A DNA stretch of 64,000 bases from JADJPO01 sp963828555 (GTDB lineage: Bacteria; Actinomycetota; Actinomycetes; Actinomycetales; Kineosporiaceae), in the NCBI GenBank assembly GCA_963828555.1, contig CAWHEL010000005.1, forward strand, positions 186,001 to 250,000, in the 5' to 3' direction. Below the pieces are notes generated by a model. It did no database searches, had not been told where the DNA came from, and saw only the letters and a list, made by a program, of their open reading frames with translations. A program made the position numbers and the translations under genes. Shown in pieces: positions 31,967 to 40,418 of this stretch (position 1 is its first letter; every line of letters starts with the position of its first letter).

Positions 31967-32944
31967 TCAGACGGTGATGACGACCTTGCCTCGGGCCTTG
32001 CCGGCCACGAGGTGCCGGACCGCGTCCGCCGTGGAGCTCAGGTCGAAGGGCCGGTCCGTGAACGAGGCGAGCCTGCCGTCCACGGCGTGCACTGCGAGGC
32101 GCTCCAGGCCCGAGAAGTGCTCCTTGTTCATCACCATCGTCAGCCGCTGGGAGACGAAGGGGTTGAGCAGCATTGCGTGCAGCTGACGGCCCATGCCGGG
32201 GCTCCAGGTGGCGCCGTTCTCGCCTCCGACGATGGCGAGCGTCCCGGTGCGTGTGAGTGCGCGTCGCAGGCGCGCGATCGGCGTCATTCCTCCGATGTCG
32301 AGCACGACGTCGAACGTGCGTGAGCCGTCGGCGAAGTCCTCGTGCGCGTAGTCGATGACGTCCGCCGCGCCGAGATCCCTGACGAGCTGCGCCTTGGCGG
32401 CGCTCGCGACCCCGGTGACGGTCGCGCCCAACGCGACGGCGAGCTGCACGGCGTAGGTCCCGACGCCACCGGAGGCGCCGACGACGAGGACCGACTGACC
32501 CGCACCGACGCCGGCGGCGTCTACCGCGCGCAGCGCCGTGAGGCCCGAGACCGGCATTGCCGCGGCCTGGGTGAACGTGAGGATCGACGGCTTGTGGGCG
32601 AGCTTGTCCTCGCGGGCGACGGCGTACTGCGCGAAGGAGCCCCGCGCGATGCCGAAGACCTCCTCGCCGACGGCGAAACGCGTGACGTCGGAACCGATCG
32701 CCACGACAGTGCCCGCCACGTCCTGGCCGGGCACACGGTTCTTGGGCCTGCGGACGCCGACGGCGGCACGCACCAGGTAGGGCTCCCCCGTCATCAGGTG
32801 CACGTCGCCTCGGCTGATGCCGGCCGCGTGCACGCGCAGCAGCACCTCACCGGCAGCGGCCGTGGGCTGGTCGATGTCGCGGAGCTGCAGCACGTCGGCC
32901 GAGCCGTAGGTCTCCTGGACGATCGCCTTCATCGTGGTGGTCAT
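31967..32944 (-). CDS. NAD(P)-dependent quinone-oxidoreductase-type dehydrogenase (zinc-independent MDR)
   Basis: The protein of 325 aa has the GroES-like opening MKAIVQETYGSADVLQLRDID, then VHAAGISRGDVHLMTG, PGQDVAGTVVAIG, and a Rossmann motif SVLVVGASGGVGTYAVQLA around residues 150-168. The lack of a catalytic Cys/His pair places it with quinone reductase/zeta-crystallin-like MDRs. ATG 32944 follows GAGGAGGAG. A 27-nt palindromic motif 67-93 nt upstream is repeated before the large LuxR regulator at 34924, suggesting direct regulation. Confidence 0.87.
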   Translation of the reverse strand: MTTTMKAIVQETYGSADVLQLRDIDQPTAAAGEVLLRVHAAGISRGDVHLMTGEPYLVRAAVGVRRPKNRVPGQDVAGTVVAIGSDVTRFAVGEEVFGIARGSFAQYAVAREDKLAHKPSILTFTQAAAMPVSGLTALRAVDAAGVGAGQSVLVVGASGGVGTYAVQLAVALGATVTGVASAAKAQLVRDLGAADVIDYAHEDFADGSRTFDVVLDIGGMTPIARLRRALTRTGTLAIVGGENGATWSPGMGRQLHAMLLNPFVSQRLTMVMNKEHFSGLERLAVHAVDGRLASFTDRPFDLSSTADAVRHLVAGKARGKVVITV

Positions 32945-33010
32945 GTCGCTCTCCTCCTCGGGATGGGTCGGCGCCTCGTGGCGCGAGATCAACACTGGCC
33001 CGCAGGCTCA

Positions 33011-33037
33011 CCTGGTCGCGCCGGTGAAATCGCCGGG
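33011..33037. promoter_or_regulatory. shared palindromic motif, copy 1 (upstream of the oxidoreductase)
   Basis: CCTGGTCGCG followed by the core CCGGTGAAATCGCCGG (33021-33036; arms CCGGyGA/TCrCCGG). The same 26-27 nt, differing at two adjacent central bases, recur at 34868-34894 ahead of the LuxR-family regulator. It is a probable binding site for that regulator. Confidence 0.55.
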
Positions 33038-33083
33038 TTGGTAACGAGTACGTGCCCTGGACCTCGATGTGCCCTGGACGTCG

Positions 33084-33121
33084 ACGTGCCCGGTACGCCG
33101 CCGAGGGCGCACCGGGCACGT
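33084..33121. terminator. 11-bp hairpin, likely terminator of the hydrolase gene
   Basis: ACGTGCCCGGT (33084-33094) and ACCGGGCACGT (33111-33121) are perfect complements around a 16-nt loop. The hairpin starts 15 bp beyond the minus-strand hydrolase stop. There is no strong T-run. Confidence 0.5.
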
Positions 33122-33135
33122 GACGAGCAGCTGAC

Positions 33136-34518
33136 TTACGTGGACAGCGGCGTACCGGTCCGGACCGACGAGACGACCTCGCGGATGGCCGTGATCGTCG
33201 ACGCGGCCGCGGTCTGGTCCGCGACGAGCATCTCGTGCGTGGCGCCGTCGACGATGCGGTGCGCCGAGTTGGTCGACAGCCGAGCCAGCTTGTCCTGGTT
33301 CGCGAACCAGCTCTCGGCGCTCCCGCTGCCCGCGGTGAGGACGACCAGCGGGGTGTCACCGAGGCTGCGCAGCTCGGCCGCCTCCTGCATCGAGGTGCTC
33401 CCCTGCGCGAACTCGTCGATCGTTGATCGCAGCGTGGCGGGCGTCGAGATGCTGGCCCGCACCTCCTCGCGCGCCGGGGAGGGCAGCTCGCTGTAGGAGG
33501 TCAGGCTGTACAGCCGGCCGAGGCCGACGCGCGACCCGACCGAGACGAGCGCCGAGGCGCGTACCAGGAGGTCGTTGCGGCCGGCGGGCGCGTCCGCACG
33601 GGGTGCCGGCGACGTGGGCGCGGTGGAGTCGATGAGCACCATGCCTGCGACGTCGGCCGGGTAGTGGGCGGCGTAGGCGAGCACGTAGAGCGCGCCGAAG
33701 GAGTGGCCGGCCAGCACATAGGGGCCGGGGACGTGAGCGTTGTGCAGCAGGGTGTGCAGGTCGTCCGCGACGCGGGCGCCGTCCTGGGGGGTGTCGACCG
33801 GGTCGCTCCAGCCGCGGCCGGGGCGGTCGTAGACACACACACGGGTGTCGCGGGCCACAGCGGGCGCGATCCATGCCATGGTCGAGGCCATGTCGCCCGC
33901 ACCCGGCTGAAGGATAACGGTTGGGCTGCCGGTGCCGCTGCAGCGCAGGTGCATCCGGCGCCCGTCGACGTCGATCAGCTGGCCGGGCATCGGGTAGTGG
34001 CTCGCGTCGTAGGCCTCGAGGACCGTCTCGACCCCGCCTCCGACGGAGGCCAGGGCGAGGACGGCGAGGACTGGGTAGAGCAGAGCGCGTGCGCTCGTGG
34101 AGTGCAGGCGGCGGCGTGCGCGGACGATCGTGACGGTGGTCAGCGCCAGCAGCGCCGGTGGCCACACCCACGTGAGCACCTGCTGGGCCGCGGAGCCGAA
34201 GGCGATCAGTAGCAGGCCGCCCAGTCCCAGGAACAGGGCCGGCGCTGCGGCCCAGCGTTGGGGCTGATCGGTGAAGCGGACCGAGAGCACGGTGAGCATG
34301 GCCCAGCCGATCGCGAAGCCACACAGGATCGCCCCGGTCGCGCCGGTCTCGTCTGCGGGGATGAACGGAGCGAAGACGAGAAGCACGCCGGCACCCAGGC
34401 CGGTGGCCAACGAACCGGCCACGATCCGGCCGAGGTGCCCTCCCGGGCCGACCGGGGCCTCGTGCGCGGACCCCAGCGGTACGGCGGTGTGCGGGGAATG
34501 GCGGACTGACGGGTTCAT
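33136..34518 (-). CDS. membrane-anchored alpha/beta hydrolase
   Basis: In this 460-aa protein, about 170 residues form four membrane segments (IVAGSLATGLGAGVLLVFAPF onward). A cytoplasmic or extracellular alpha/beta-hydrolase domain follows: VILQPGAGDMAS (oxyanion region), VCVYDRPGRGWSD, nucleophile elbow LAGHSFGALYVL and C-terminal His in GATHEML. The fusion of a DUF-like membrane domain to a hydrolase is common in actinobacteria; the substrate is unknown. It lies 54 bp before a copper-chaperone-like gene on the same strand. Confidence 0.85.
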   Translation of the reverse strand: MNPSVRHSPHTAVPLGSAHEAPVGPGGHLGRIVAGSLATGLGAGVLLVFAPFIPADETGATGAILCGFAIGWAMLTVLSVRFTDQPQRWAAAPALFLGLGGLLLIAFGSAAQQVLTWVWPPALLALTTVTIVRARRRLHSTSARALLYPVLAVLALASVGGGVETVLEAYDASHYPMPGQLIDVDGRRMHLRCSGTGSPTVILQPGAGDMASTMAWIAPAVARDTRVCVYDRPGRGWSDPVDTPQDGARVADDLHTLLHNAHVPGPYVLAGHSFGALYVLAYAAHYPADVAGMVLIDSTAPTSPAPRADAPAGRNDLLVRASALVSVGSRVGLGRLYSLTSYSELPSPAREEVRASISTPATLRSTIDEFAQGSTSMQEAAELRSLGDTPLVVLTAGSGSAESWFANQDKLARLSTNSAHRIVDGATHEMLVADQTAAASTITAIREVVSSVRTGTPLST

Positions 34519-34572
34519 GGCTCCTGCTCTCCGTGATGTCGGGTTGAGTTCCTGGGGCTGAGATGACGTCGT

Positions 34573-34806
34573 TCAGGGGCGCAGCTCGTAGCCGGCGGTC
34601 TTCACCGCTACGGCGACGTCGACCCGGTCGACGGGCGTCTCGGAGGTGACGGTGACGGTGCCGGTGCGTGTGTCGATGTGGACCTCGACGACGCCTGGCA
34701 GCCGGCCGATCTGGTCGGCGACGGCGTCGTGGCATCGCAGGCAGGTCATGCCGTCGACGTGGAAGGTGGTCGCGCCGACGAAGGTGCGAGGCGTGTCGTT
34801 GAGCAC
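34573..34806 (-). CDS. heavy-metal-associated (CopZ-like) metallochaperone
   Basis: This 77-aa HMA domain has the metal site GMTCLRCHDAV (CxxC) after a beta strand TTFHVD, and ends VAVKTAGYEL. It would carry Cu(I) in the cytosol. GTG 34806 follows GGGAGA; the open frame upstream has no better start. No copper ATPase is adjacent. It lies between the hydrolase and the divergent LuxR regulator, 117 bp from the latter. Confidence 0.8.
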   Translation of the reverse strand: MLNDTPRTFVGATTFHVDGMTCLRCHDAVADQIGRLPGVVEVHIDTRTGTVTVTSETPVDRVDVAVAVKTAGYELRP

Positions 34807-34867
34807 GAGGGGTCTCCCGGTCGCTGGGCGGTGGTTCCTGACCCCTTGACCTTGCGGCGTCGCCCCG

Positions 34868-34894
34868 CCTGGTCGCGCCGGTGATTTCGCCGGG
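34868..34894. promoter_or_regulatory. shared palindromic motif, copy 2 (upstream of the LuxR regulator)
   Basis: CCTGGTCGCG plus the core CCGGTGATTTCGCCGG (34878-34893), 30 nt before the regulator start. It is near-identical to 33011-33037, which fits autoregulation plus control of the oxidoreductase. Confidence 0.55.
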
Positions 34895-34923
34895 GTTGCC
34901 CCCGATCCGGCTACGCTCGCCGC

Positions 34924-37662
34924 GTGCTCGCGGGTCGAGATGATGAGCGCGTCGCGGTTCGGGGGCTGCTGGACCAGGCGCGCCACTCACGCGGGTCCGC
35001 GCTCGTTCTGCACGGGCTGCCGGGCGTCGGTAAGTCCACGTTGCTCGCGGCCGCCGCCGCCGAGGCCGAGGCCGACGGGTTCACCGTGGTGCGGACCTCG
35101 GGGATCGAGTCGGAGTCGCCGCTCGCGTTCGCGGCCTTCCAGCGCCTGGTGCGCCCTGTCCTGCGCCTCGCGGAACGACTGCCCGCGCCACAGGCGCGTT
35201 CGTTGCGCCGGGCGTTCGGTGAGGACGACGGCGAGGTCGACCGGTTCCTTGTCTTCCTCGCCGCGTTGAGCCTGCTGGCGGAGGCGGCGGAAGAGGCACC
35301 GGTACTGGCTGTCGTCGATGACGCCCACTGGCTGGACGACGCCTCCGCCGCCGCTCTGCTCTTCGTGGCACGCCGCCTGCAGGCCGAGCGGATAGCCCTG
35401 CTGTTCGCCGCTCGCGACGGCGACGTCCGACGCTTCGACGCCGGTGAGCTGACGAACCTCACCCTCGGCGAGCTCGACGCGACCGACGCCGGCGTTCTGC
35501 TCTCCGCGCTCGCGGGAGTCCCTGTTCCAGGCGACGTGCTCGACCGGCTGGTGACCAGCACCGGAGGCAACCCACTCGCCCTCGTCGAGCTCGCGAACGC
35601 GCTCCCGACCGGTCAGCTCAGCGGACAGGACCCCCTCCCGGTCCACCTGCCGTTGACCGAGGGGGTGGAGCGTGCCTTCCTCGACCGGGTCAGACGCCTC
35701 CCCTCGGGCGCGCAGTCGTTCCTGCTGGTCGCAGCAGCCGACGACTCCGGTCGGGCCGCGATTGTGCGGCAGGCAGCGCTCGCCCTCGACGCCTCACCCG
35801 AGGACGTCAGCGCTGCCGAGGACTCCGGCCTCGTCAGTGTCGTCGACGGCGTCGTGACCCTGCGCCACCCGTTGGTGCGCTCCGCGGTCTACAGCGCAGC
35901 GACGGCCGGCCGACGCAGGGCAACCCACCGGGCGCTCGCAGATGCCTTGGGCGGCGCCGGGGACCTCGAGCGCCGGGCCTGGCACCGGGCCGCAGCGGTC
36001 GAGGAGCCCGACGAGTCCGTCGTCGCCGACCTCGACCAGGTCGCCGAGCGTGCCGGCCAGCGCGGCGGACACGAAGCCGCCTCGGCCGCGTGGGAACGTG
36101 CCGCCGAGCTCACGGTTGCCGCAGGACCGCGCGCGTCCCGGTTGTTGTCCGCTGCCGGTTCCGCGTGGGCGGTTGCGCAACCAGGCCGTGCCCGCGCTCT
36201 GGCAGAGGCCGCCCGAGCGGCCGCCGACAGCGTCGTGGTGCGAGCCGACGTCGATGGGCTCCGCGCCCGGATCGAGTGGAACATCGGGTCGGGGCCGGTG
36301 GGGCACCGGATCCTGCTGCAGGCCGCTCGTGACGTCGCCGGGGTGGACGTCACCCGGGCCACGGTGATGGCACGGATGGCGGCCGCCGCCGCCACCTTCG
36401 GCGCCGACTCGGGCATCGACATCGACCCGACCGAGTTCGTCGGCGACCCGGACTCCATGCCGCCGGGCGCAGCGCGCTCGTCGGCCCTGCTCCTGTCCGG
36501 CTTCGCCCACATCGCCCGCGGAAACCTGCGTGACGCGGCAGCGGAGTTCCGGCTGGCCTTCGCCGAGGACGCGACCGGCGGGGACATCGACCTCGTGCCG
36601 AACCTCGGGCTCGCCGCGCTGTACATCGGCGACGACGACGTCGCACTCCGCGAGTACGGCCGGTTCGTGGCTCGCGCGCGGGATGCGGGGGCACCGGTCA
36701 CCATCCTGTACGGGCTCGCCCGCCGCGCCGCGGCGGAGATCAGCACCGGCGACTGGCGCACCGCTGCCGCCGGCACGGCGGAGGCGCTGGACCTTGCGCG
36801 CGGAACCGGACAGGACCCACTGGGCAGCCTGCCGCTGGCGTGGCTCACCCTGCTGGCCGCGCTGCGCGGCGACCAGAGCGAGTTCGACCGCTGTCTCACC
36901 GAGTCCGACCGACCTACCCGGGGCCGAGACGTCGGGCTGACCAGCGTCGTCAGCCGCGACGTGATGCTCTGGGCCCGGGGCGTCGCCGCAGCCGACACGC
37001 CGGACGCCGCCCTGCACCACCTCGCGCAGATCACCCACGCGATGGTGAGGGACATGTCGGCGCTGGACCGCCTCGAGGCGGCCGCACGCGCCGGTCGAGC
37101 CGATCTGGTGGGCGAGTGGGCGGACGAGCTCGCGACCCAGGCCGATCTCATCGGGGCACCCTGGGCGATGGCATCCGCCGCTCATGCGCGCGCCCTGCTG
37201 GCCGACGGATCCGAGGCGCAGACGTTGTTCGAGCGCGCCCTCGACGCGCACGCACGCTCACCGCGTCGGGTCGACCAGGCCCGGACAGAGCTGGCCTTCG
37301 GTGAGTTCCTCCGGCGCTCGCGTCGTCGGGTCGACGCGCGCGAACACCTCCGCGCCGCACTGGACACCTTCGAGGACGTCGGCGCCGCACGCTGGGCCAC
37401 GCGGGCGCGACACGAGCTCCGGGCGTCGGGCGAGACCTCCCGCAGACGGGACGCCACCGCTCCCGTCGACCTCACGCCCCAAGAACGACACGTCGCCGAG
37501 CTGGTGCGGCAGGGCCTGAGCAACCGCGACGCTGCTGCTCAGTTGTTCCTGTCCCCTCGGACGATCGACTTCCACCTGCGCAACGTGTTCACCAAGCTCG
37601 GAGTGTCCTCGCGCGCGGAACTCGCTGCGCTCGACCTGTCGGGTGTTCACACCGTCGAATGA
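34924..37662 (+). CDS. large ATP-binding LuxR-family (LAL) regulator
   Basis: The protein of 912 aa has an N-terminal AAA-type ATPase with Walker A GLPGVGKST (about residue 37) and Walker B VLAVVDDAHWLDD. A long TPR-like helical middle follows, then a C-terminal LuxR HTH: LTPQERHVAELVRQGLSNRDAAAQLFLSPRTIDFHLRNVFTKLG. LAL regulators are ATP-dependent activators of catabolic or secondary-metabolite genes. GTG 34924 is the first start. It is divergent from the copper-chaperone and hydrolase genes; a palindromic motif 30 nt upstream is shared with the oxidoreductase gene. Confidence 0.9.
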   Translation: MLAGRDDERVAVRGLLDQARHSRGSALVLHGLPGVGKSTLLAAAAAEAEADGFTVVRTSGIESESPLAFAAFQRLVRPVLRLAERLPAPQARSLRRAFGEDDGEVDRFLVFLAALSLLAEAAEEAPVLAVVDDAHWLDDASAAALLFVARRLQAERIALLFAARDGDVRRFDAGELTNLTLGELDATDAGVLLSALAGVPVPGDVLDRLVTSTGGNPLALVELANALPTGQLSGQDPLPVHLPLTEGVERAFLDRVRRLPSGAQSFLLVAAADDSGRAAIVRQAALALDASPEDVSAAEDSGLVSVVDGVVTLRHPLVRSAVYSAATAGRRRATHRALADALGGAGDLERRAWHRAAAVEEPDESVVADLDQVAERAGQRGGHEAASAAWERAAELTVAAGPRASRLLSAAGSAWAVAQPGRARALAEAARAAADSVVVRADVDGLRARIEWNIGSGPVGHRILLQAARDVAGVDVTRATVMARMAAAAATFGADSGIDIDPTEFVGDPDSMPPGAARSSALLLSGFAHIARGNLRDAAAEFRLAFAEDATGGDIDLVPNLGLAALYIGDDDVALREYGRFVARARDAGAPVTILYGLARRAAAEISTGDWRTAAAGTAEALDLARGTGQDPLGSLPLAWLTLLAALRGDQSEFDRCLTESDRPTRGRDVGLTSVVSRDVMLWARGVAAADTPDAALHHLAQITHAMVRDMSALDRLEAAARAGRADLVGEWADELATQADLIGAPWAMASAAHARALLADGSEAQTLFERALDAHARSPRRVDQARTELAFGEFLRRSRRRVDAREHLRAALDTFEDVGAARWATRARHELRASGETSRRRDATAPVDLTPQERHVAELVRQGLSNRDAAAQLFLSPRTIDFHLRNVFTKLGVSSRAELAALDLSGVHTVE

Positions 37663-37691
37663 CGACGAGATCCGGGGACGACCTGCAGACC

Positions 37692-37711
37692 CAAAAGACC
37701 AGAGACTGGTC
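37692..37711 (-). terminator. intrinsic terminator candidate on the minus strand
   Basis: GACCAG-AGA-CTGGTC (37697-37711), a 6-bp stem with 3-nt loop. On the minus strand it is followed by TTTT (AAAA at 37693-37696). It would end a minus-strand transcript such as the small gene at 37848-38084. Confidence 0.4.
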
Positions 37712-37847
37712 CCGATCACCTCGGAACCAGCCTCTGATGCGATGAAGGAGCTGAGGGTGGGGCCTCACTCCGCGTGACTCTCCGGCTGATGCTGGAGGTA
37801 CTCAACGTCAATCGACGAAGGAGGCCCGAGATGGAAGCGTATGCCGG

Positions 37848-38084
37848 TCAGCAGAACCCATCCGGCTTGGCGGGCCCGTCAAGGTTCACCGCCGGCACAT
37901 GACCGAACTCGGTCTCGACTTGCGCCTCGAGCGATGGCCTCTCGCCACCCCTTACTCCAGTGATCTCGATCTGATGGAGATCTCCACTCGCGTTCAGCCC
38001 GACGATGCCGCACTCATACCGCCAGCTCTCGGGGTGACCATCCGGCGCAAGGGAATCGAGCCAGACGCCTGGCCGGTTAGCCAC
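37848..38084 (-). CDS. small hypothetical protein
   Basis: The 78-aa frame from GTG 38084 reads PGVWLDSLAPDGHPESWRYE, then GIVGLNASGDLHQIEITGVRG, which has the look of a beta-strand-rich real protein. A U-run hairpin 140 bp downstream on the same strand supports a separate transcript. No family is recognised. Most of the 461-bp gap between the LuxR regulator and the MBL gene is otherwise empty. A competing 23-codon frame with GGAGG on the plus strand (ATG 37831) is less likely. Confidence 0.4.
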   Translation of the reverse strand: MANRPGVWLDSLAPDGHPESWRYECGIVGLNASGDLHQIEITGVRGGERPSLEAQVETEFGHVPAVNLDGPAKPDGFC

Positions 38085-38123
38085 AGCCTGTGCCGAGTCA
38101 GATTAGAGCGCTACCGTTCCGGC

Positions 38124-39113
38124 ATGGAGCTGATCGAGCTGCAGCCGGTGGACGGGGTGGACATCACCACGGTGGTCGACAACTCCTCGGACGTGCTGAT
38201 GCCCGACGAAGGCCTGGTCCGCAGATGGGGTCCGGTCGGGACCGCCGGCCACATCCCGGTGGTCCCGACCGAGCTCGCCGAGGGTGGCAAGACGGTCGAC
38301 TTCCTGCGCGCCGAGCACGGCTTCTCCGCGCTGATCGAGGTGCAGGTCGCCGACCGGCGCCGACGGGTGCTGTTCGACGCGGGGATCACCCCGGACGGAC
38401 TGATCGGCAACCTCGACCGGCTGGCGATCTCCCCCGACACCTTCGAGGCCGTCGTCCTCAGCCACGGCCACTTCGACCACGTGATGGGCCTGGACGGGCT
38501 GGCCCGCCGGCTAGGGCCGCGCAACCTGCCCCTGCTGCTGCACCCCGAGTTCTGGACACGCCGCCGGATCGTGACACCCGGTGGCGGAGCGTGGGAGCTG
38601 CCGATGCCCAGCCGGGCCGGCATCGAGGGCGCCGGCTTCGCCATCATCGAGGACCGCCAACCGTCATTCCTGCTGGACGGCGTGCTGCTGGTCACCGGCG
38701 AGGTCGACCGCACCACCGACTTCGAGACCGGGATGCCCATCCACCAAGCCTGGCGGGACGGCGACTGGCAGCCCGACCCACTCATCCACGACGACCAGGC
38801 CGTCGTGCTCCACCTGCGCGACAAGGGCCTGGTCGTCCTGACCGGGTGCGGGCACTCCGGCATCGTCAACATCGTGCGGCACGCCAAGCGACTGACCGGC
38901 GTCGACCAGGTCCACGCGGTGCTCGGCGGCTTCCACCTCACCGGCGGCATCTTCGAGAAGATCATCCCCCAGACCGTCGCCGCCCTGGCCGCCGAGGACC
39001 CCCGCGTCCTCGTGCCGGCCCACTGCACCGGGTGGAAAGCCCAGCACGCCCTCGCGGCAGGACTGCCGGACGCCTTCAGACCCAACTCCGTCGGCAGCCG
39101 CTTCGAGCTCTAG
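38124..39113 (+). CDS. metallo-beta-lactamase-fold hydrolase (COG1237-like)
   Basis: This 329-aa MBL-fold protein has the zinc motif VVLSHGHFDHVMGL (HxHxDH), a later His in VLTGCGHSGIVN, and HCTGWKAQHAL at the C-terminus. This pattern (cysteine-containing TGCGHSGI, terminal CTG) matches COG1237, which includes archaeal ribofuranosylaminobenzene 5'-phosphate synthase-like and methanopterin-related enzymes. The bacterial role is unknown. ATG 38124 is chosen because the upstream part of the frame lacks family similarity. Confidence 0.82.
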   Translation: MELIELQPVDGVDITTVVDNSSDVLMPDEGLVRRWGPVGTAGHIPVVPTELAEGGKTVDFLRAEHGFSALIEVQVADRRRRVLFDAGITPDGLIGNLDRLAISPDTFEAVVLSHGHFDHVMGLDGLARRLGPRNLPLLLHPEFWTRRRIVTPGGGAWELPMPSRAGIEGAGFAIIEDRQPSFLLDGVLLVTGEVDRTTDFETGMPIHQAWRDGDWQPDPLIHDDQAVVLHLRDKGLVVLTGCGHSGIVNIVRHAKRLTGVDQVHAVLGGFHLTGGIFEKIIPQTVAALAAEDPRVLVPAHCTGWKAQHALAAGLPDAFRPNSVGSRFEL

Positions 39114-39245
39114 ACCCCCGGCTGCCAGGGCCGGACACTGGGACGACGCCCTGTCCTCCAAAGCCGCTGTCTCGCCGACTGGATCGCTGCAGGGACGCCC
39201 GTGGGGCCTTGGCTACGTGCCGGGGATGGAGTACAACGGGCGGTC

Positions 39246-40334
39246 ATGGAAGCGTTGCCGACGGTGCGCCACCTTCGGGGCACGGTGTTGCCCGAGGGCA
39301 CAGTGCGCGATGTGTTCGTGGTCGATGGACGGATCACCTTCACCGAGCCGTCCGATGCCGTCACCGTCGCGGACGGCGGGTACCTCACCCCTGGCCTGGT
39401 CGACGCGCACGCCCACCTGTCGCTGCACAGCCCAGCTGGGGATGACGCCGACCCCGCCCTGAGGGTACGGGCCAGCGCTCGTGCCCAACTGGACGCCGGC
39501 GTGCTCGCGATCCGCGAGCCGGGCTCCCCGGACTACGAGTCGCAGCGGATCGGCCCGGCCGAGGGCCTGCCGCGGACAGTGACGGCAGGGCACCTGCTGG
39601 CTCGGACCGGGCGCTACTTCCCCGGTCTGGGGCGTGAGCTGGAACCTGAGCAGCTGCCCGAGGTAGCCGAGGAGGAGGCTCGGAGCAGCCGCGCCTGGGT
39701 CAAGGTGATCGCCGACTTCGTCGCTCCCGGTGGTGCGATCACCGCGGCGTTCCCGGCGGATGTGCTGGCGGAGACTGCCCGGCGGGTCCATGCCGTCGGC
39801 GCCAAGATCGCTGCGCATGCGGGCGATCCGGACGTGATCTCGGCCTGTATCGAAGCGGGGTTCGACTCGATCGAGCACGCCACCGGGATGCGCACGGACC
39901 AGATCGACGCAGCCCTGGTAGCGGGCACAGCCATCGTCCCGACGCTGATCATCCGGGACGGCGTGCTCGGCGCGGTGCGGGGTTTCGGCGGCGACGACGC
40001 CACGGTGCAGGCGATGGCCGCCGTCCTGGACGGTCAGGGGGCCGTGGTCCGTGAGGCCGCCGAACGCGGCGTCACCGTTCTGGCCGGGACGGACGCCGGG
40101 ATGGTGCCGCACGGGCTGGTGGCCACCGAGATCGGGCTGCTGCTGTCCGCCGGGCTGACGCCCGAGCAGGCTTTGGGCGCGGGGTCGTGGCTGGCCCGCG
40201 CCTATCTCGGACTGCCTGGGATCAGCGAGGGCGCCCCGGCCGACCTCGTGGTCTTCCCCGACGACCCGCGCGAGGACGTCGATGCCCTGCGACACCCTAG
40301 CCTGATCCTGCTCGACGGAGTCCGCCATCGATGA
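39246..40334 (+). CDS. amidohydrolase-family protein
   Basis: The protein has 362 aa. Metal-binding VDAHAHLSLH (HxH) lies near residue 57, the probable Lys ligand in WVKVIADFV near 160, His in AAHAGDP and SIEHATG, and Asp in LAGTDAGMVPHG. The C-terminal ADLVVFPDDP closes the beta-sandwich. It resembles imidazolonepropionase/prolidase-type cyclic amidohydrolases. ATG 39246 is the first start with family-like sequence. It stands between the MBL and HD-GYP genes, same direction. Confidence 0.85.
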   Translation: MEALPTVRHLRGTVLPEGTVRDVFVVDGRITFTEPSDAVTVADGGYLTPGLVDAHAHLSLHSPAGDDADPALRVRASARAQLDAGVLAIREPGSPDYESQRIGPAEGLPRTVTAGHLLARTGRYFPGLGRELEPEQLPEVAEEEARSSRAWVKVIADFVAPGGAITAAFPADVLAETARRVHAVGAKIAAHAGDPDVISACIEAGFDSIEHATGMRTDQIDAALVAGTAIVPTLIIRDGVLGAVRGFGGDDATVQAMAAVLDGQGAVVREAAERGVTVLAGTDAGMVPHGLVATEIGLLLSAGLTPEQALGAGSWLARAYLGLPGISEGAPADLVVFPDDPREDVDALRHPSLILLDGVRHR

Positions 40335-40418
40335 CGGCGACCTGATCGATGACGGCGGCCTCGCCGTCGGCCACGATGGCCGCATCGACCTGTTCCTGGA
40401 GCACCTACCGAGACCCGT

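Noticed and set aside
37831..37902. 23-codon plus-strand frame with GGAGG and ATG (MEAYAGQQNP...)
   Set aside because: Very short, no homology seen, and it overlaps the more protein-like minus-strand frame at 37848-38084.
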